DNA of 64,000 bases, from assembly GCA_034670405.1 (NCBI GenBank), contig JAXDDX010000014.1, forward strand, positions 1,810,501-1,874,500. The letters run 5' to 3'. The translations under genes were made by a program, and so were the position numbers. Within the stretch, counting starts at the first letter, position 1, and the number at the start of each line of letters is the position of its first letter. Origin of the DNA: Hoplostethus atlanticus (taxonomy: Eukaryota; Chordata; Actinopteri; Trachichthyiformes; Trachichthyidae). This document shows positions 37,829 to 49,350 of this stretch, piece after piece. The notes below the pieces were generated by a model. That model worked only from the letters and a program-made list of their open reading frames with translations, searched no databases and had not been told where the DNA came from.

Positions 37829-37858
37829 TCATTGTTCTGTGTACCCTTCATGTTGTAG

Positions 37859-38038
<180 letters not shown>

Positions 38039-38505
38039 TAAATGAGTTGTCCACTTGAGTGAAATATTGTAGATTTGCTCCAGCAAATAATTTATGAATC
38101 ACAGAGGAGAGTTGTGCACGTCCTCTTGTCTGCGCCAGCACCCAGGAACCAATAAGGCTTCTAGTGCCTGGCTAATATTCTCCCTACTGGATTTCATGCC
38201 ATCTACCTAACATGTTTACCTGTTGTAAACAATGCTGCTATAGCTGCCAAGTAAACAAATAAATTAAAAACCTGGAGCTGGTCCCCACACCTGTATATCA
38301 TGATGAGTAATAGTGTTTAGACTGAGCTTCTAGTCTTGACTGAGGCCTGAGTCTCCCCTTGAGGTATCTTGAGGGTCTCGAGATTTAATCAAAACACATT
38401 TCTTCCTGATGGCTTTTCCTTCATTGTTTTTCTCTCCACATCCATTTAATTTCTCTCCCCTTTCCCCCTCTTTTCCTCCTCTCCTCCCCCTCTATCCTCC
38501 TGTAG

Positions 38506-38624
38506 CAACTGACAGCCATCAGGAATGATGCTCTTGACATTCAGCTAAAGGTGTTTGAGGAACATAAAGAAGAGGACATGATGGAGTTCTCTCATAGGTT
38601 GGAGGACATCAAGAGCGATCTGGA
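38506..38624 (+). CDS. diaph3: diaph3 exon ending at a U12-type splice site
   Basis: The acceptor is CTGTAG. The 39 codons plus 2 bases encode a peptide with LDIQLKVFEEHKEED and FSHRLEDIKSDL. No usable GT donor lies at the expected end. The sequence after the last exon base is ATATCCTTG, the U12-type AT-AC 5' splice site. Joining base 38,624 to 38,838 gives [13 protein letters not shown], which aligns with the acidic segment at this place in other Diaphanous proteins. Confidence 0.93.
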
Positions 38625-38955
<331 letters not shown>

Positions 38956-39884
38956 TAAACATCAGCAGTACACTCAGTGTTGTGTTTTGCTTTGAACATT
39001 ACTTGACCACTATAAAGCAAGTGGTGTTTTACTCCTCTTTCCTCTTTCCTTCACCCTCCTCTTCCCTCATTTACCGTACATCTCTCAATCCATGTCTGTC
39101 ATTGGCATATTTGTATCTACCAGACAAAACACACTTATGCTCCCTTTACACTTGTCACCTTTTTCTCTTCAGCTTTGCCAGTTCATTCTCTTCCATAGAC
39201 TAGAGCTCTTTCATTTTGGTCAGGAATGTGATAGAGCTTACATCCTAACAGATAGTAAGGATGAGTGTTATAGGCACGTAACATTTAAATCTTCCAACGT
39301 GGCAAAACACACACAAGCAAAGAGTTAAGCATCTTCTGAATACTTGCTGGACACAGGTGAAGAGCTCAGGTTTTGTGGAGGTCTGACTCCATCTGTCTTA
39401 AATCCTCTCAACGACACCGGCTAACAAAGAGAATGCAGTCTCTTTCATCTAACGCGCCGTCTACAGCAACCATAGCTCTAGAGTATTTCTCATCTCCTTT
39501 TAATGGTACGTTTCAAAGGCCTGCTTTATGTCAGTTCGCTCACAGCTGGGTGTGGATTAAACCTTGACTTGATCAAAAGATGAGGCTCTAATCTAAAGAA
39601 TTTGAAATGTATCACCCGCAGATTTTCTCCCCTGAAAAAACAACATTTAAAGTGGCACTCTGCTCTGGCATTACATATGCTCTTTTTCATTAGCACTATA
39701 ATGTCTGATTAATTTCCTGAAATCTGAACTCACCATGGGAGAGTACGTGTTAATGACACCCACACACTGGGTTACTTTGTTAGTGCAGCATTATTAGATT
39801 ATATCTTTCTTTTTGATCCTCAGAGGTGGTTTTGTATCATCTTTGCACATCGTGACATTTTTTTTCATTACCTTCACACTACCT

Positions 39885-39890
<6 letters not shown>

Positions 39891-39959
<69 letters not shown>
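39891..39959. repeat. (AC)n microsatellite
   Basis: About 34 uninterrupted AC units. Cys/Val and His/Thr open frames here are artefacts. Confidence 0.97.
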
Positions 39960-39960
<1 letters not shown>

Positions 39961-40176
39961 CCCCCAGACCTTACCAACTCCCCCTTCGCCCTCTCTGGTT
40001 TCTGGTGTCCATCTCTCACTGGCCATGGCATGACACACAGCTTCCCCACATCTGCTGTCAGACAACTTGGTAGCACATATGTTAAACTGTATACAATTAC
40101 ATTCATGGTAACTGGGAAAAAATTGAAAAACATCACTTTTTAAGCAGAACACCGCAGAGCACTATATTTGTCCTCA

Positions 40177-40346
40177 GTACTTCAATACACGGATGGGTGA
40201 ATAAATACTAAAAAAAATAAATGGACCCATGCAAGCAAGTTTGTCTTGAATAAGTGTTGGGAAGAACTTGCCAATAGCTTTTAGTACTTAAATTCACAGA
40301 TGGATGAATAAATACTTAATATGAAAAAATATATGGATCCACGCAA
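40177..40346 (+). repeat. Two-copy tandem repeat of about 60 bases
   Basis: CAGTACTTCAATACACGGAT at 40,177 recurs as TAGTACTTAAATTCACAGAT at about 40,284. Both are followed by GAATAAATACT and ATGGAYCCAYGCAAG-like sequence. Copy spacing is about 107 bases. Confidence 0.75.
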
Positions 40347-40938
40347 GAGGTTGTCAATGACTTTCTGTTTTGGAAAGTTTGATATGCATGGATTCAAAAT
40401 CTGACTTCTTTCATAAGCAGTTCAGGAATCAGAAAGAACAGACACCTTATAATTGAGTTTCTATTCAAAATGTGATGACTGGAAAATAATTTAGTTTTAT
40501 TAGAAAGATTAGATAATTTGCCCCTCATATTTATATTTTATCTGGAAACCTCACTTCCTTCTCCATATGGTGTGGTAGCAAGCTGCACTTCAAAACTTAT
40601 TTAGTTGGCTCCAAGTATCTTTTAGAATATATTTGCAAGTTTTCCTGAGGCAATTCTGTACTCTTGATCTCATTCACTTTCACCCTGGGCTCACCAGCCA
40701 TCATATCTGAATTTGATCTTATTCACATACTGCAACTATCTCGACTACCAGTTGTACATGTAGCAAAGTTTAATTATTTAATTCTTACTATCTTTGATGT
40801 CAACAATACATACTCTTCTTTCACACAGGGCTCCCAAAGTCACACAGTAACGAAAGGAACACGAGGCGCTTGAATTACAATATGCCCAATGCCATTTGAA
40901 TGTTATTCTTTGCATCTTCAGTTAGATGTAGGACAACA

Positions 40939-41382
40939 GGCCTCATTCACAAAACGTTTCTTAAATTCTTCATAATTTTTTGGTATTTTATGTGCGTACA
41001 AAAATACCAATGTGGGATTCTTGAAACATGTTGAAAACCTCGATTTGTGCGTGCCCCAGGTGTATCAGGTAATGAATGCCAATCGTTCGTAAATTGGCTC
41101 CCTGTGAAAGGCGTGCAGACTTAAGGCTTAAGGGTCATGTGCAACTAAACCATGGCCAAAAGAGGAACTTGAAGTGTTGTACTCATGCATGCATGAGAAA
41201 AAATGTAATTTTCAGAAGCATAAGCAGCGGAGTCACAAGAGCTGATCAAAGTAAAGCATGGCAGGAAATTATTAATGCTGTCAATGCTGTTTGAGTAGAA
41301 ACACGCACCGTTGCTGAGGTAAAAAATAAATGGTTCGACATGAAACTAGATTGCAAAAACAGAATAACAAGAAGTAGGCACG

Positions 41383-41413
<31 letters not shown>

Positions 41414-41798
41414 CCACATGGATCAGAGGATCAGTTCCATAATAGGAGAGACCTCCAGTCCAGTCGGCATTGGAGTTGGACGGAGATCAAATCCAGGCTG
41501 CATCTTCATCAGATGTTAAGACTATCTAATTGCATTTGTAAGGTGTTCAGTCCACCCATTACAAGTTTGATAATCTGATAATCAATTCTGTAAATACGCC
41601 ACTCCAGCCTATTAGATCTTTTTTTTCCCCACAATGTTTCACTGAAACATTTTGTTGTTAATGAGGTTTGGCACTCCTGTAATTGATTTTTCTTAAAGAA
41701 TAAGGCATTCTATGTGCCTTCCCGCATGCACACATATTCCCGAAGGTTTCCAAACACTCATAGGTTTTGATCTTACGCACGTTTTGTGAATGAGACCC
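40939..41798 (+). mobile_element. PIF/Harbinger-like element with Myb-like fragment
   Basis: The ends form an inverted repeat, GGCCTCATTCACAAAACG against CGTTTTGTGAATGAGACC. The interior forward reading includes SSGVTRADQSKAWQEIINAV then NAV, a stop, and TVAEVKNKWFDMKLDCKNRI. This matches the Myb/SANT-like accessory protein family of Harbinger elements. At about 860 bp it lacks the transposase. (ATT)n lies at 41,383-41,408. The target duplication is unclear. Confidence 0.78.
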
Positions 41799-43298
41799 AA
41801 TGACTACTGTGCAGCTCATGTTCAAAATCATAGGCAGGGTTTTTACTTTCAGCAGTCACAACATTGTTTTTGGCTAGTGTGCATGTGTCCTGGATTAATC
41901 CTTGTTCATAAGTCTCAGAACACATTAGTTAGTGACTCGGCTTAGGGATTTGACGTCTCAGCAGTCTTGTTGTTAGGTAATGAGCAGATCAACCAGGCAC
42001 TTTCCCTTTAACCTGCAATAGCAGTGTGTCTCTCAGGTTTGCACGTCATCCTTTGTTGCACTATAATATCTCCTTTGTGGCATGCCCTTGGCTGTTCCGT
42101 GATCAATGCATTCAACAGAACCATGAGAAACTACTTAACTGCAATTACTCAGCCAATGCTACTATGCTCGTTGTGTATTCCCTTTTGTTGTTGGTTTATA
42201 AATAGGCTTTTCTTTTTATTCAGAAGTCCTGGAGAAACAATAATAGCCTTAATCCGTGTAACATCAGCAGGTGCCACAAGGTTCATTGTGTTGGGATCTC
42301 AAGAGTTTCAAAATTACAACCTGGAAAATTACAACCACATATTACAACTGTCTTTGTCAAAAAAAAGATGTGTCCATATCAATACATACTACTGATCAGC
42401 ACCACATATTGCATTCAATTCCAACATTTTCAGTTGAATGCTTACTGTATATCATTATACTGATAACAGGGTTTCTTACCCTCCTCTATATCCCCTTTTC
42501 TATCTCATCATACATTTTTCATTCTGTTTAAGGTCTCTTTTTCTCCTTGCTATTCCTTATTCTTTTCCTGTCCACCCCTTCTCTAAATGGCAGGAAATGA
42601 GGTGGGGGTCGGGGTGGGATGTCAGAGAATGATGTGTCAGGATGCTGGATAGACCTGATTCTCATATCAAGTGGGCAATGTTCTTCATTGATTTTGTCTG
42701 AGCACCATAAATTGCTGTTAAAGTACACGGTCCTGTTAAAGATTTATTTGAATGGTGGTATCTTCAACATGTCCACCTGTGGCGTGGACATCAGGCTGTA
42801 ATTGAACACATTAATACAGCATGGTGGTAAGTAGCCACATTGTGGAGCGTCCTGTTTTGCTGAGAACCTCCATTATCCATGTTCCATTGACTGTGACAGG
42901 GGGTGGACTGGCACTACTGTATAGATAACTGCAAATGCCACAGTTTCAGACTACTTTTCTTTTTTCACTGGCCCTGTCTTTCCTGCAGCAAATGCAGGAT
43001 GAACCACTGTCTATTTTCCTTTTCTTACAGTAGTTCCCTCTCTCAGTCTGTGATGCTTACATTAATGCACACAAAAATGCATGCACACACTAGAGAAAGT
43101 ATTTTTACTCTTCCAATATAGACTGCTTTTTAAAAAAATCTGAGACCTGTCTCATGTGGAAGTAAACACTGCTCTGGTGTTGTAGATCAAGTTAGTGAGT
43201 TATTTCCAAACTATGTTTTTAATAAATTGAACTGAATTTCTAATAAATAAGTTAATTTAATTAATTAATATAAATAATAATTGAAATTGAAATAAATC

Positions 43299-43336
<38 letters not shown>

Positions 43337-43437
43337 TAACACTACTAAATTCCCTGTCCTTATATGAGTCTTTCTTTGTATCACTCTGTCTTTTTCTCTT
43401 TGTCTTTGTCTCTTGTCGCTCTCCTTCTGACTCTCAG
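41799..43437. other. Intronic, (CA)n before the exon
   Basis: No gene recognised. (CA)n at 43,303-43,333 and a CT-rich tract before the acceptor at 43,437. Confidence 0.55.
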
Positions 43438-43556
43438 GCCTCAGTACTTTAAGATCATTGAGGAGTGCGTGTCTCAGATTGTTCTTCACCGCAGTGGCAT
43501 TGACCCAGACTTCAGCTACCGCAAGCGTCTAGATGTGGACTTCAGCCACCTATTAG
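43438..43556 (+). CDS. diaph3: diaph3 exon: dimerisation region
   Basis: The acceptor is CTCTCAG and the donor is TTAG|GTAAGT. The peptide contains PQYFKIIEECVSQIVLHRSG, then IDPDFSYRKRLDVDFSHLL, characteristic of all three vertebrate Diaphanous paralogues. A (CA)n tract lies about 100 bases upstream at 43,303-43,333. Confidence 0.95.
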
Positions 43557-43631
43557 GTAAGTTACACACTTCACAGGACAATTAAATCATATCTAAATGA
43601 GTGTAGCTTTCATTTTGTCTTTTGTTTTCAG

Positions 43632-43696
43632 AGGTGTGCATAGATAAGGCACGGGTGGATGAGTATGAACAAAGAGCATCAGAACTGGCAGAGAAG
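43632..43696 (+). CDS. diaph3: diaph3 exon: start of coiled coil, GC donor
   Basis: The acceptor is TTTTCAG and the exon is 2 + 63 bases. The peptide is EVCIDKARVDEYEQRASELA then EK. It must end in phase 0 to join the next exon (FDEEF), and the only fitting donor is AAG|GCGAGT, a GC-AG intron. Confidence 0.88.
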
Positions 43697-43962
43697 GCGA
43701 GTATTTACAATGTACATGGTGAATCACTCTCCACCATGAATCAGTTCATTTTAGATGTTTCTTAAGAGCTCTGTACATGATCGCTATTGAATGGAGCCCC
43801 ATGCGATTTTCCTTATCATAGGTGATTCCTGAGAGTTGATTGTAATAAATGCAATTTGTTAAACTAGAAAACTGGAAACAACGCTTCATCAGACCCTCTC
43901 CAACACCTTTATTCACCAGTGTGCTGCAACCATGAGTCAAATACAGCATGTTTTGTACTAGG

Positions 43963-44400
43963 GCTGCATGATATGAGGAAAATATGTGATAACGTTGTTG
44001 AATATTGCGATAACGATAAATAAACAGATATTCCAGTGTACACAGTTTTAATGTCTTTCTACTGTGGTATACTGCTGAAATAGACCCAGGCAATGAATAG
44101 TGTATGCCTACTGAATTAAACATAACAAAACATTGTTTTTATGGAACAAATTATATACGACCATGGACCTATTTTCAATTCAACGGAACATTGTTAGTAA
44201 CACAGCGAGTTTGGAGCAAATTGTAGAATTTTAAGTTTCTCTTTTGTTTTCACAACGGGAGGCTCTGTCGGATTGAGTGCGATGCTACTGGTCTACTGGT
44301 CTGTCTCATACAAGCGGATGAGATGCTTTGTGCATTCAAAGTACCTCATCCTATTCAAAGTAGATATTGAGTTTTGAGATGTGTATATCGTGCAGCCCTA
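43963..44400 (-). mobile_element. hAT-like MITE in the GC-AG intron
   Basis: It begins TAGGGCTGCATGATATGAGG and ends TATATCGTGCAGCCCTA. It is the same family as 2,227-2,530 in the opposite orientation, sharing GAGGCTCTGTCGGATTGAGT-type sequence. The flanks TTTTGTAC and CTTGGTGC are only weakly alike, suggesting an old insertion. No transposase. Confidence 0.82.
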
Positions 44401-44858
44401 CTTGGTGCAACGACTGCAATCGTGTATATGGCATTAGAGTTGAGAAACGGTTTGGGATGCCGTGGAATTGCTAAATACTTCACACATACACACACACACT
44501 TTACACAGTCAATTTGAGTAGAAATTTGTAGAAAGAGCAAAGAGTTGTTCAGGCCCCCATGTCTGAGATTGACACAACTTTAGATTGCAGATCCAATCAA
44601 CACACACACATAGCCATGGGATTTGACATGCATAGGCTTCCAACAGTTTGTCTTCTTGGAAGGACTTTTTTCTTGTATGTTTGAATGAAATGCACATAGA
44701 CAACAACACTTATGAAGGTACACTAAAATGAATGTCGATTACATAGCATGATCATACCCAGTGAATAGAAAATAACATTTTAAGAGTAAGCTAATTATGT
44801 CAATGCCATTTCAATGTGTGTTTGTGTGACTATATTGGATGTATGTCTCACTGTCCAG

Positions 44859-44963
44859 TTCGACGAGGAGTTTTTAAGCAGACAGCAGGCGCAAGCTGAG
44901 CTGGTTAAATGTGAGGAGAAAATAGGTGAACTCCAAGCCGAGCTACAGGCCTTCAGGTCCCAG
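44859..44963 (+). CDS. diaph3: diaph3 exon: coiled coil before FH1
   Basis: Thirty-five whole codons, GTCCAG acceptor and CAG|GTATAT donor. The peptide contains FDEEFLSRQQAQAELVKCEE, then KIGELQAELQAFRSQ, a heptad-rich helix. The longer coiled coil of DIAPH1 is absent, which supports DIAPH2/3. Confidence 0.93.
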
Positions 44964-46268
44964 GTATATTTGAGACAGTCTTTCTTCTTCTGCTCTTTTT
45001 TTCATCCCCCAGTGTCCTTCAAGCTTACAGTACATGTCTTTCTATAGTTCTCTTTTCAATGTCCTATTTTTATAAACTTGGTTTGTCCTTAAGGGGAAGT
45101 TAGAGGGCCACAGATGCGATCACTCAACAAAACTCTTAAATATAGTATCGAATTGGAATTCAACCTTCTGTCTTTTCTTTCCCACTATTATGTGATTTCC
45201 TTTGTTGTTTTTTTATCCACTGGAGTCTGCAGTTTGGTTTGACATGGAGGCTGCTCTACTGGCTAGCTGACACTAAGTCTAATGAGAACAGTGACCAGTC
45301 CTCCATGTTGGCCTCTTCTAATTCTCTAATTCTCTCTATCCCATAAGAGGAAATTGTTCTAAAAGCAATTTATTCTGACAAACCCTTTCACCCTCACCAT
45401 CAGGCATCTCTTCACCCCCTCCACCACTCTAGAGAGTGACTCTCTTGCATTGCAAGATAACTACACACTCAGAGAGGAAAAGAGAACTTCTTTTTTATTT
45501 TCCTGATAATTTTTCAATTTGGGAAAGTAAACACAGAGCGAATACTCAAATAGTACCTTGGCTCAGATGACTGTGATACATTAAGCCAGAGAGGGTACAC
45601 ACACACACACACACACTCTCTCTCTCTCTCTCTTGCTCTCATTCTCCCTCTCTCTCTCAATCGCGCACTCATGCACACACACTCTCACACACTCTCTCTT
45701 TATCACTCACACACACACACACACACACAACTCACTTGTTAATTCAGCAAAGGTGTTCTTCCCTCTAGAGGCAGTGGCAGAGTAAGGGCCCAGGACTGAC
45801 CTTTAGTGTACGTCTTTAATCTAAAACTGGTGCCTGGATCAATAAGCCATTTGCTCTGCACGATACAATTTACAAAGCTTTGTTGCCCTGGTTATAACAT
45901 TTGATTTTTACCTTTAAAAAAAAAAATCATGCTTGGTTTGATCTGGACAGATTCAGGGCCGTTTATGGGCATTTGGCCTATGCTGGATGGTTGACAGGAC
46001 ACGCCTCCTCTATTCATGGCACATCGGTACAAGACAGGGAGGCATACTGTGATAAATTCTGGGGCGATGTTGAAGTTGGTCTCCTTCCATTTCTCCTGCC
46101 ATTTCTTACCAATAATTCATATTGAAGTGGCATAATGATGACTTGCATAGTAGGGAACTTGGATGTTGTGTTTGATGCAGTAGTTGTTTGGAGTCTGGAG
46201 AACCAACCAGTTAATATTTTTTATTTTATGTGTTTGTCTCCATGTTTTTTTCCTCTCTCCCTACCAAG
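44964..46268. other. Intron before FH1, simple repeats
   Basis: Contains clustered (AC)n and (CT)n at about 45,598-45,729. No gene recognised. Confidence 0.6.
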
Positions 46269-46593
46269 TTTGGAGCTGTGCCTGCGGGTCTGTCTTCTGC
46301 CCACATTGGACAGGCTTTGTGTTCCTCATCATTCCCCACAGGACCTCCGCCCCCTCCCCCAGTACCCGGGGGGGCCGGTGCCCCCTCCACCTCCTCCCCC
46401 ACCCCCTTTACCTGGCTGTGCTGCTCCACCTCCTCCACCTGGAGTGCCTCCTCCCTTTGGCATCCCCCCTCCTCCACCTCCAGGGTTTGGGGGCCCACTG
46501 GGCTCCCCCACCCACCAAGCGCTGCCTTATGGCCTCAGGCCTAAGAAGGAATTCAAGCTAGATACCTCCATGAAGCGTCTCAACTGGTCCAAG
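46269..46593 (+). CDS. diaph3: diaph3 exon: proline-rich FH1, with an apparent 1-base frameshift
   Basis: This is the FH1 region, which binds profilin-actin and SH3/WW proteins and feeds the FH2 ring. Read from the CCAAG acceptor, the peptide begins FGAVPAGLSSAHIGQ and reaches GPPPPPPVPGG in frame 3. The long polyproline run, then PYGLRPKKEFKLDTSMKRLN and WSK, lies in frame 1. The switch falls at a run of seven Gs (46,368-46,374). The exon is 325 bases, one more than a multiple of three, although both flanking junctions are phase 0. Removing one G in principle restores the frame. Alternative acceptors at 46,341 and 46,362 would also give an in-frame but shorter FH1. The donor is AAG|GTAAGA. 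Confidence 0.9.
46335..46363 (+). promoter_or_regulatory. diaph3: Candidate alternative FH1 splice acceptors
   Basis: Two AG acceptors lie inside the FH1 exon: TTCCCCACAG ending 46,341 and a pyrimidine-rich CCTCCCCCAG ending 46,362. Both would join the preceding phase-0 exon to frame 1, giving an open frame through NWSK and avoiding the frame switch in the G run. Use is not proven. Confidence 0.4.
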
Positions 46594-47344
46594 GTAAGAC
46601 TGTGGACAGCCTCTTGTGCACCCTTCCTTCACTGCTCGGCAGACAAATGTGAAATAGGGGTATGGCATGGCACTGCCCCAACAGATTATTAAAGACTTGA
46701 CCAGGAACAATGCTGGTAATCATTAGAAACTTTGAAGTGGTCCATGTGTCAGCATTTTATTAGATTTTTCAGATAGTACATTAAAGATAGACAGGGAGGA
46801 GAGAGAAGCCCTCATATAGCTTCAGTGCATAGATGGCCTCAACCACAATCACTGGGACATCCAAGGTCAATATTTCAATATTTTTAATACTCTACTAGAA
46901 ATATTTATATTGAATCAAGATATTAGACACGTTTTACCACAGTGTTTGGGACGAGGCATTGAACATCCAACACAGGTGCTCATCATGGTTCTTTTCTGCT
47001 TCTCTAACTTTGTTCCTGATGTGCATTGGCAACACATAAATAGTACAGATGTTCCTGCAAAGGATTCAGAAAACACCTCCCACTCCTCTTTGCCAACAGT
47101 CATTAAAAAGCAGTCTGGCAAATCTCTGAGATGGTCAGATGTTTTTGTCAGAGCAGCCTTAGTGGTACCTCTACAGATGTTGCTCTACCTCTACACAGTT
47201 CACAAAACAAGTGATATTAGTCTGTGGTGTGATTAATAATTTAATCTCATCTCATCTGTACACTGGTGCAGCTGTTTAGCAAATTAAACCATATGCTTAA
47301 AGTTTCAAATGTAACTTTCAGTAGGATATGAGGAGTGACTATGA

Positions 47345-48071
47345 ATTTCCCTGCCAAAACTATTTTCAGAAGTGTAACTCATGATTTGCAAGAGCGAAAA
47401 ACTATTTAAGCAAGAAAAATGAATTTGTATTTGCAAAGAACTATTTTCAGAAGTGTAACTCATGATTTGAAAGAGCACAATTTGAGCAAGAAAATCTGAT
47501 TTGTATTCACAACTCTTCTGCGGACCACCGCTCCTGGATGCGGACAGATCAGTGGTGGTGAGGGTAGCTCGGCGTCAAGATTGGCGGTCACAGTTTTATA
47601 TATATGCTATATATGCTGCATCCTCCGGGATGCTCCGCCGCTGCTGCCCCCGCGCCATCATCTACGTCCACAGACGGCGACATAAGCTTCCACCAGATCG
47701 CGGCCGATGATGATGCCGAGCTAACCTCACCACCACTGAGCTGTCCACGTCCAGGAGCGGGTGGTCCGCGGAAGAGTGGGCCAAGCCGGCTCCCAGTGAG
47801 CGGTGGCCAGCCTGCTGACAGCCGCAAAGCAGCTCTGCACGGCACAGAAGAGGACCACTGGCCCGCCAGCCCGGAAGCCAAGGGAGTAGGGCTGGGTGAT
47901 ATTACTTCAAATCAATATCACGATTATTTCAAACTTTTACCTCGATTTTTTTGCAAGTGTAAAAGCGTAACTGAAAAGTTTTGTGAATACAAATTTATTT
48001 TTCTGGCTCAAATTGTTTTTCGCCCTTGCAAATCATGATGCACTCCTGAAAATAGTTTTGGCAGGGAAATA
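47345..48071. mobile_element. Inverted-repeat element with GC-rich interior
   Basis: Outer ends ATTTCCCTGCCAAAACTATT and their complement at 48,070 define inverted repeats of about 100 bases. On the left the repeat unit occurs twice in tandem (from about 47,362 and 47,440). The middle (about 47,515-47,890) is GC- and CpG-rich, unlike the AT-rich surroundings, and keeps a 144-codon open frame (47,604-48,038) of unknown product. A hAT-like terminus TAGGGCTGGGTGATATT lies at about 47,887. No transposase. Confidence 0.7.
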
Positions 48072-48659
48072 CCTTCATAAGTGCCTGTGTTATGGCATAG
48101 CTGTTTGAGACCCCCACATATGGGTATATTCAGGATGGTTATATTCAGAAGCTGTCTCATAACTCTTTCAGTAACAGGATTTCAAAGTTATTTATTTACC
48201 TTAGAGATCTATTTTTTTCTGCTATGAGTGGCTCAGACTTTTTTAGAGTTTAATGAAACGATACAGAAGAGCTGATTTCTTGTAAGGTATCAGACCTCCC
48301 TCGTACACAATGAGAGCAACTCTAGCCTTTTCTATTATACCTGCATGGTGTAGGCACATGCATGTGCACACACGCACACACACACCAGGCTGGTTACTCT
48401 GAAAATTGGAAAATTTAGGTTATGGTCCATGTTGTGTTTAAATGTGCCCTATTAGTTACCTATTTTAGTTAGCCTATGATTACCTTCTTTTGTTGGGGTC
48501 AAACACCTTAAATCCAGCATCGTACTGTTTATACAATCCAGACATTATTATTTCCAGTTTGAAAATATCTGTTCAATCCAAGGACTAGAGAGATTAACTG
48601 CTTCGCTTAATGTAAAATTGTGAAACAGTGGCAGCTTTGTTGTTTTACCTCCCCCCTGC

Positions 48660-48725
48660 CTTCCTTCTCTCTCTCTCTTTATCTGTCATTCTCTGCCCCC
48701 ACCTTCCCTCTCCCTCTCCCTCTCC

Positions 48726-48759
<34 letters not shown>

Positions 48760-48808
48760 CCTCTGTCTCTCTCTGTCTCTATCTCATTTTCTGCCCCTCC
48801 GCCTTCCT

Positions 48809-48862
<54 letters not shown>
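48660..48862. repeat. (CT)n / CCCTCT-rich tract
   Basis: About 200 bases of CT, CCCTCT and CTGT units. Leu/Ser open frames here are artefacts. Confidence 0.95.
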
Positions 48863-48863
<1 letters not shown>

Positions 48864-49350
48864 ATGTCATTCTCTGCCCCCTCTAAATGGAATCAATTTT
48901 GACATTGTCATTTGTCAACATGTCCCATGCCCATCTGTCATATGAAGTAAAAAAACAGTTGGTACACTTGATTTGCACTTCTATTCCACATGTGACACGT
49001 AAAATATGGGTTTTGGGTGATAAAGATGGGGGGGAAATGACAGGCAGAAAAATATAGCAAGGATGGGGCAGTGAGGTGTTTTTTTTTACTGAAGTAAAGT
49101 TATTCATTAATTTCTTTAGCTTATGTTTACCTGGTAAAATCAGCCAAAGTTGAGAGCTTGCAATGTTAAGTGGAACAGAAGCACTGCATGTGCAACTTGT
49201 TTACAATAAGGTAAGCCTAAATAATCACTGTAATAGGTTGATTTACAGTTGCAACATATTTTTATCTTGTGGTTAATAAACTGATTAGAACTATGTATCC
49301 ACTCTTATATCCACATTTCTATTTGTAGCCTTACTAATCTGCTCACTCAC

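Larger units (their letters stand above)
33353..37858. other. diaph3 introns around the exon at 34,319
   Basis: No other genes recognised. CT-rich runs near 35,155-35,190, a (TG)n at about 36,478-36,559 and a (CT)n at 37,774-37,828. Confidence 0.55.

Noticed and set aside
46226..46511. Gly-rich open frames on the minus strand
   Set aside because: They are shadows of the proline-rich FH1 exon.
48620..48945. Open frames rich in Leu-Ser
   Set aside because: They translate a (CT)n tract.
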